From: Spisula solida
Lineage: Eukaryota; Mollusca; Bivalvia; Venerida; Mactridae
Direction of reading: 5' to 3'
Assembly (NCBI GenBank): GCA_947247005.1
Contig: OX365955.1
Location: forward strand, 15,915,322 to 15,979,321
Length of the DNA stretch: 64,000 nt
This document shows, piece by piece, positions 61,009-64,000 of the stretch; the first letter of the stretch is position 1; each line of letters opens with the position of its first letter. The translations under genes were made by a program, and so were the position numbers. The notes below the pieces were generated by a model. It was not told the origin of the DNA and did no database searches. It saw only the letters and a list, made by a program, of their open reading frames with translations.

Positions 61009-63280
61009 TTAAAACAGCAACCAGCCAGCAAATGTCGTCTGTTGTGCTCCATCAGGATATATGCGGCACTCATCACCGGCAGACCTTCTAATGAATACTT
61101 GATCACCAGCAACTACGCTAGCAACAATTACACCCGTGCCTTCAACCAACTGCCCGTCGTCATAACTATCTGCTGATGCTTTCCCCCTGCTATGGCCGTT
61201 TATCATTAATTCTGCCGTATACCAAAAGTCACTAGTAGTGACAGTCCAAGTAAATACGTATGCACCAGTCACGGGAACCACATAAATACCGGAGTGGGTG
61301 TTGTATCCATTACCAGCATCAATATCTTCTATACCGAACACCAGTACATCGTTATTGTTTAGGCAATGGTTTACTAGAGATCGAGCGTAGAAAGCAACTT
61401 TCTTTGAAACCACTGAAAATATATACATGAATATGGACCGATGAAAGAATATCTTAAAAGAACAGAGGTTCACTGAGAACAAACGAAAAGAATGGAACGG
61501 TGTAAGCCATCGGTAAGAAAGGCTAGCAAACAAAGCAGACACGTAAAACCTAGGTCCCACTGAGGAATTCCTCATATGCGATGTGGAATCACACATAGTT
61601 TCTCCCAATGTTCCCCGATGGCTCCTGATACTCCCTCGAAGTTCCTAATTGTTATCGGGAGTAATCCCCGAGGTAGTGGGACCGACGTTTAACTTATTTA
61701 TTTGTGTTACCAAATCAAAACCAAGCCTTATTTACTTTCGAAGTTCTTTGTTGTTATGTTTATTTTTTCAACCAATTTTGTTTTATATGTGATTCATATG
61801 TTATGTTATATGACCCTTGATTGGAAATAAACTTTATCTTATCTTATCATCGGGAGTGTCTCCTGGCAACCGCGAATTATCCCCCGATAAATATCAGCGA
61901 ATATTCGGGAACTAAACACCGAGACCACGAATGTGTCACCGACATATCGCCGAATGTTCGCCAAGCATTTAAATAATCCCGAAGGTTCCTGACGCTTTAG
62001 CGAAACATCGCCGATGTGTCGGGAAACCTCTTGGATGCCTCGCTGAAATACGTTTTTTATCGCGGAAGCATCCTCGGTCATTCCCCGAGGCTGCAGATGG
62101 ACACACATATAAAGTCGGGAACACATGGGGAATTCTCCCGATGCCCCGATTCCTTCCGATATCACAAATTGACTCATGACATCCCTGAAGCTTTCCCTAT
62201 ACCACGAGGACCCTGTTCCCGATGTCTCCCGAAGCTCATTAATTTCCATCGGGAATACATCGCCGAGACAAAAGCTACTCAGTGCTTGCAAGACAATGTC
62301 AGAGACAAGGCAAAATAAACTGACAATACAAGTATGTAAAACATGAAACATATATTTACAGAGCCAATAGCGTAGCAAAGACAGTAAGCACGGATCTGTC
62401 AGAAGTCAGGACACCCGCTTGAAGAGAGTACATTCAATTGCACAAAAAGACAATGGAATGGACAAGCATTTTTAAAAACGTCTGACATCATGAGGTAAAT
62501 TTTTCTATTATGGTATATTCATACATAGTCACAATATAGTCCGATCATCGAAATATTAAAGAAGCATAAGGGTTTGCTGGTTATTGCAGTGGTCAGTGAA
62601 TAGGTAGCCCCGCCCTCCGTGCTTATCAGCGAATAGCGTTTGGCTATGAGTATCTGTATAGAATGTATGCATGTATTATTATCAGTTGAGTTACTGTGTC
62701 TGTAAGAGTCTGCATGAATAAAGTATAATAACTAACACACCGTCTTCGGTCTTGAACAATCCCTTTACGGGTCCGAGTGTTTTGAATACAAATAGCTATA
62801 TGCTATCAGGAACATTACAGTTATTTAGTCGGCCCTTTTCTTTTCGCTTATTACACACGATATGTAACAAATATACTTACAGGGTAATGCGAGTCTGCGT
62901 TGTGGTTTGTCTTGAAGATTAATCCGATGTTCATCCCGTTGGATAGATGAATCCCGTCTTTCATGAACATCTCCACTCACCACTTGCTGGTCATCTTCAG
63001 TTTCCGGCTTGTCCTGGCCATCTACGTCGTCATTGTCAGCATTGTACAACTGCTCCATCGCGTCCTCCAAAACCTCAACACGATTTTTGAGAAGGTAATT
63101 TTCATTGTGAACACTTTCCAACTTATCGCGCTGGTCACGAATTAAACTCTCGTGTTGTGACAATGTTTCAGACTGTAGAATTATAACACGTTCCAACTCA
63201 TTCAAACGTTCTTCAACAGTTATTCCACGCACAAATCCAACGATAAAGAAACACAAAATAGCCAAGGAACGTGCCATCAT
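61009..63280 (-). CDS. secreted coiled-coil C1q-domain protein, 2 exons, 267 aa
   Basis: Exon 1 is 62881-63280 and exon 2 61009-61412. The donor CCCT|GTAAGTATA and acceptor TTTTCAG|TGG join in phase 1, giving 804 nt with stop. Residues 1-19 (MMARSLAILCFFIVGFVRG) are a clear signal peptide. About 20-80 form a coiled coil rich in leucine heptads (RLNELERVIILQSETLSQHE, YLLKNRVEVLEDAMEQLY), followed by an acidic linker (DNDDVDGQDKPETEDD). From about 136 to the end is a C1q globular domain: VSKKVAFYARSL, GIYVVPVTGAYVFTWTV, MINGHSRG, VVAGDQVFIRR and the closing TTFAGWLLF. There is no collagen repeat, so it belongs to the coiled-coil or globular-head class common in bivalves, where such proteins act as extracellular trimeric recognition molecules, often immune lectin-like. 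Ligand is unknown. No damage seen. The ATG chosen is the first of two adjacent; using the second changes one residue. Confidence 0.92.
61590..62290. repeat. CGA/CGGGA-rich cryptic repeat in the C1q intron
   Basis: Unlike the AT-rich surroundings, this intronic stretch is full of CCCCGA, TCGGGA, CGAAT and CGCCGA motifs spaced irregularly at about 15-35 nt, as in a very old short tandem array. It is interrupted at about 61690-61848 by an AT-rich insert ending AATAAACTTTATCTTATCTTATC. Reading frames of 179 codons (-) and 100 codons (+) across it are by-products. Confidence 0.6.
61690..61848 (+). mobile_element. short retroelement 3'-end fragment
   Basis: AT-rich insert whose 3' end is GGAAATAAACTTTATC followed by TTATCTTATC, the kind of AATAAA plus short tandem tail seen at LINE/SINE 3' ends. 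No coding remains. Confidence 0.4.
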
Positions 63281-64000
63281 CAGTAAGATTTTGGAAACTT
63301 AATGATCTGATGAAACACTTACCTCTGGTTGTCTTTATACGAGTGATCAGTCTGCTAGATAAGGAAGAAGTTGTCATGTATATATTAGCGTCCGAACAGA
63401 TCACGAACTATACTATCTGTCGGTCATGATCTTTATCTATCGTATAAAATAACTTTGATTATGTTTTCCATAAATTATAGTAGGCTCAGTCTACGAGGAC
63501 AATTTTGTTGTGCATGTATATTTTACTGTATAAAATGTATTTTTTCATTTTGTGTTACTAGCTAGATCTACTGAAACTCTCGGAAGCACCAACAGCACTT
63601 GGTAGGACTTGAACTTTCGAACTTTTACAGCTGAAACGAGGACTGGTGGGTGCTTGCAGACTATGAAGTTTCATTAATTGTGTGTCCCTTGTGTAATTTG
63701 CCTTTCGTGCACTGCTGTTTCTGTTGGGTGCTGCCCAGAACATAGTTTCGTATTTCTAAATAAATTATAAGATGATGGTGATAGGACTGATTTTAAAGCT
63801 CCAAAACGTATATACTAGTAATTAATAAAATGTCGTCAATTCTCACTATTTGTCATTTTGCTATTAACATTTCTCTCAAAACCTACAAATTTTAATAAAT
63901 ATGTTGTGGTAGGTAAAAATAGTACATGTATTTACTATTGTAAAATTCTATTCACCGTACAATAAAGGTTCGGTATTTTTAAATCGGCAAAAACCTTCTC
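63281..64000. other. C1q gene 5' flank and window edge
   Basis: On the - strand a TATATACA motif at about 63376-63384 lies ~100 bp before the C1q start and could be its TATA element (weak). A 61-codon minus frame (63558-63743) has coding-like composition but no recognised features and no clear splice context; not called. The rest is AT-rich. Confidence 0.3.

Noticed and set aside
61839..62378. 179-codon minus-strand frame in the C1q intron
   Set aside because: Coincides with the CGA-rich cryptic repeat and an intronic position; the C1q exons splice across it in phase.

Overview
The window reads as eukaryotic, most likely bivalve mollusc, genomic DNA: AT-rich, intron-bearing and packed with repeats. 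The mollusc assignment is inference. It rests on (a) short non-autonomous elements with internal ~145-175 bp tandem units, GGAC or CCG runs and 3' hairpins, resembling bivalve 'pearl'/Helentron-type elements, and (b) a C1q-domain gene lacking collagen repeats next to a decayed copy, a family greatly expanded in bivalves. No species can be named from sequence alone. No bacterial operon, CRISPR array, rRNA or credible stand-alone tRNA gene was seen.

The one large, certain gene is Ku70 (XRCC6), the DNA-end-binding subunit of non-homologous end joining, on the + strand at 36412-54571. I could assemble 19 coding exons with consistent GT-AG sites and phases, giving 1818 nt and 605 residues (human Ku70 is 609). 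It runs from an acidic N-terminus through the vWA-like domain and DNA-encircling core to a C-terminal SAP domain, without stops or frameshifts. Its introns hold a hAT-like 1.39 kb fold-back element, a 1.1 kb 28/37-bp minisatellite, MITEs, SINEs and Helentron-like fragments. The second intact gene is a secreted coiled-coil C1q-domain protein on the - strand (61009-63280, two exons, 267 aa). A paralogue at 58458-59934 keeps an intact C1q exon, but its first exon is broken.

Layout: 1-2760, 125-bp satellite organised as a 675-bp higher-order repeat carrying a pogo-like MITE. 3205-14574, a dense nest of Helentron/pearl-like elements of at least four families. 14870-15985, large AT-rich tandem repeat. 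16529-22202, a 5.7 kb element with ~0.9-1 kb inverted arms, a 5-bp target duplication and a 42-bp minisatellite core. 23573-24630, decayed LINE reverse transcriptase. 26661-26740, tRNA-derived SINE head. 28442-30528, element with CAGGGTTCTCGG termini and an internal near-identical duplication. 31105-34856, minus-strand Helentron-like elements. 36412-54571, Ku70. 58458-63280, the C1q pair, with a GA microsatellite and a CGA-rich cryptic repeat in its introns.

Most of the first 36 kb has no gene I can support. The two real genes are functionally unrelated (DNA repair versus secreted recognition protein) and are probably just neighbours.
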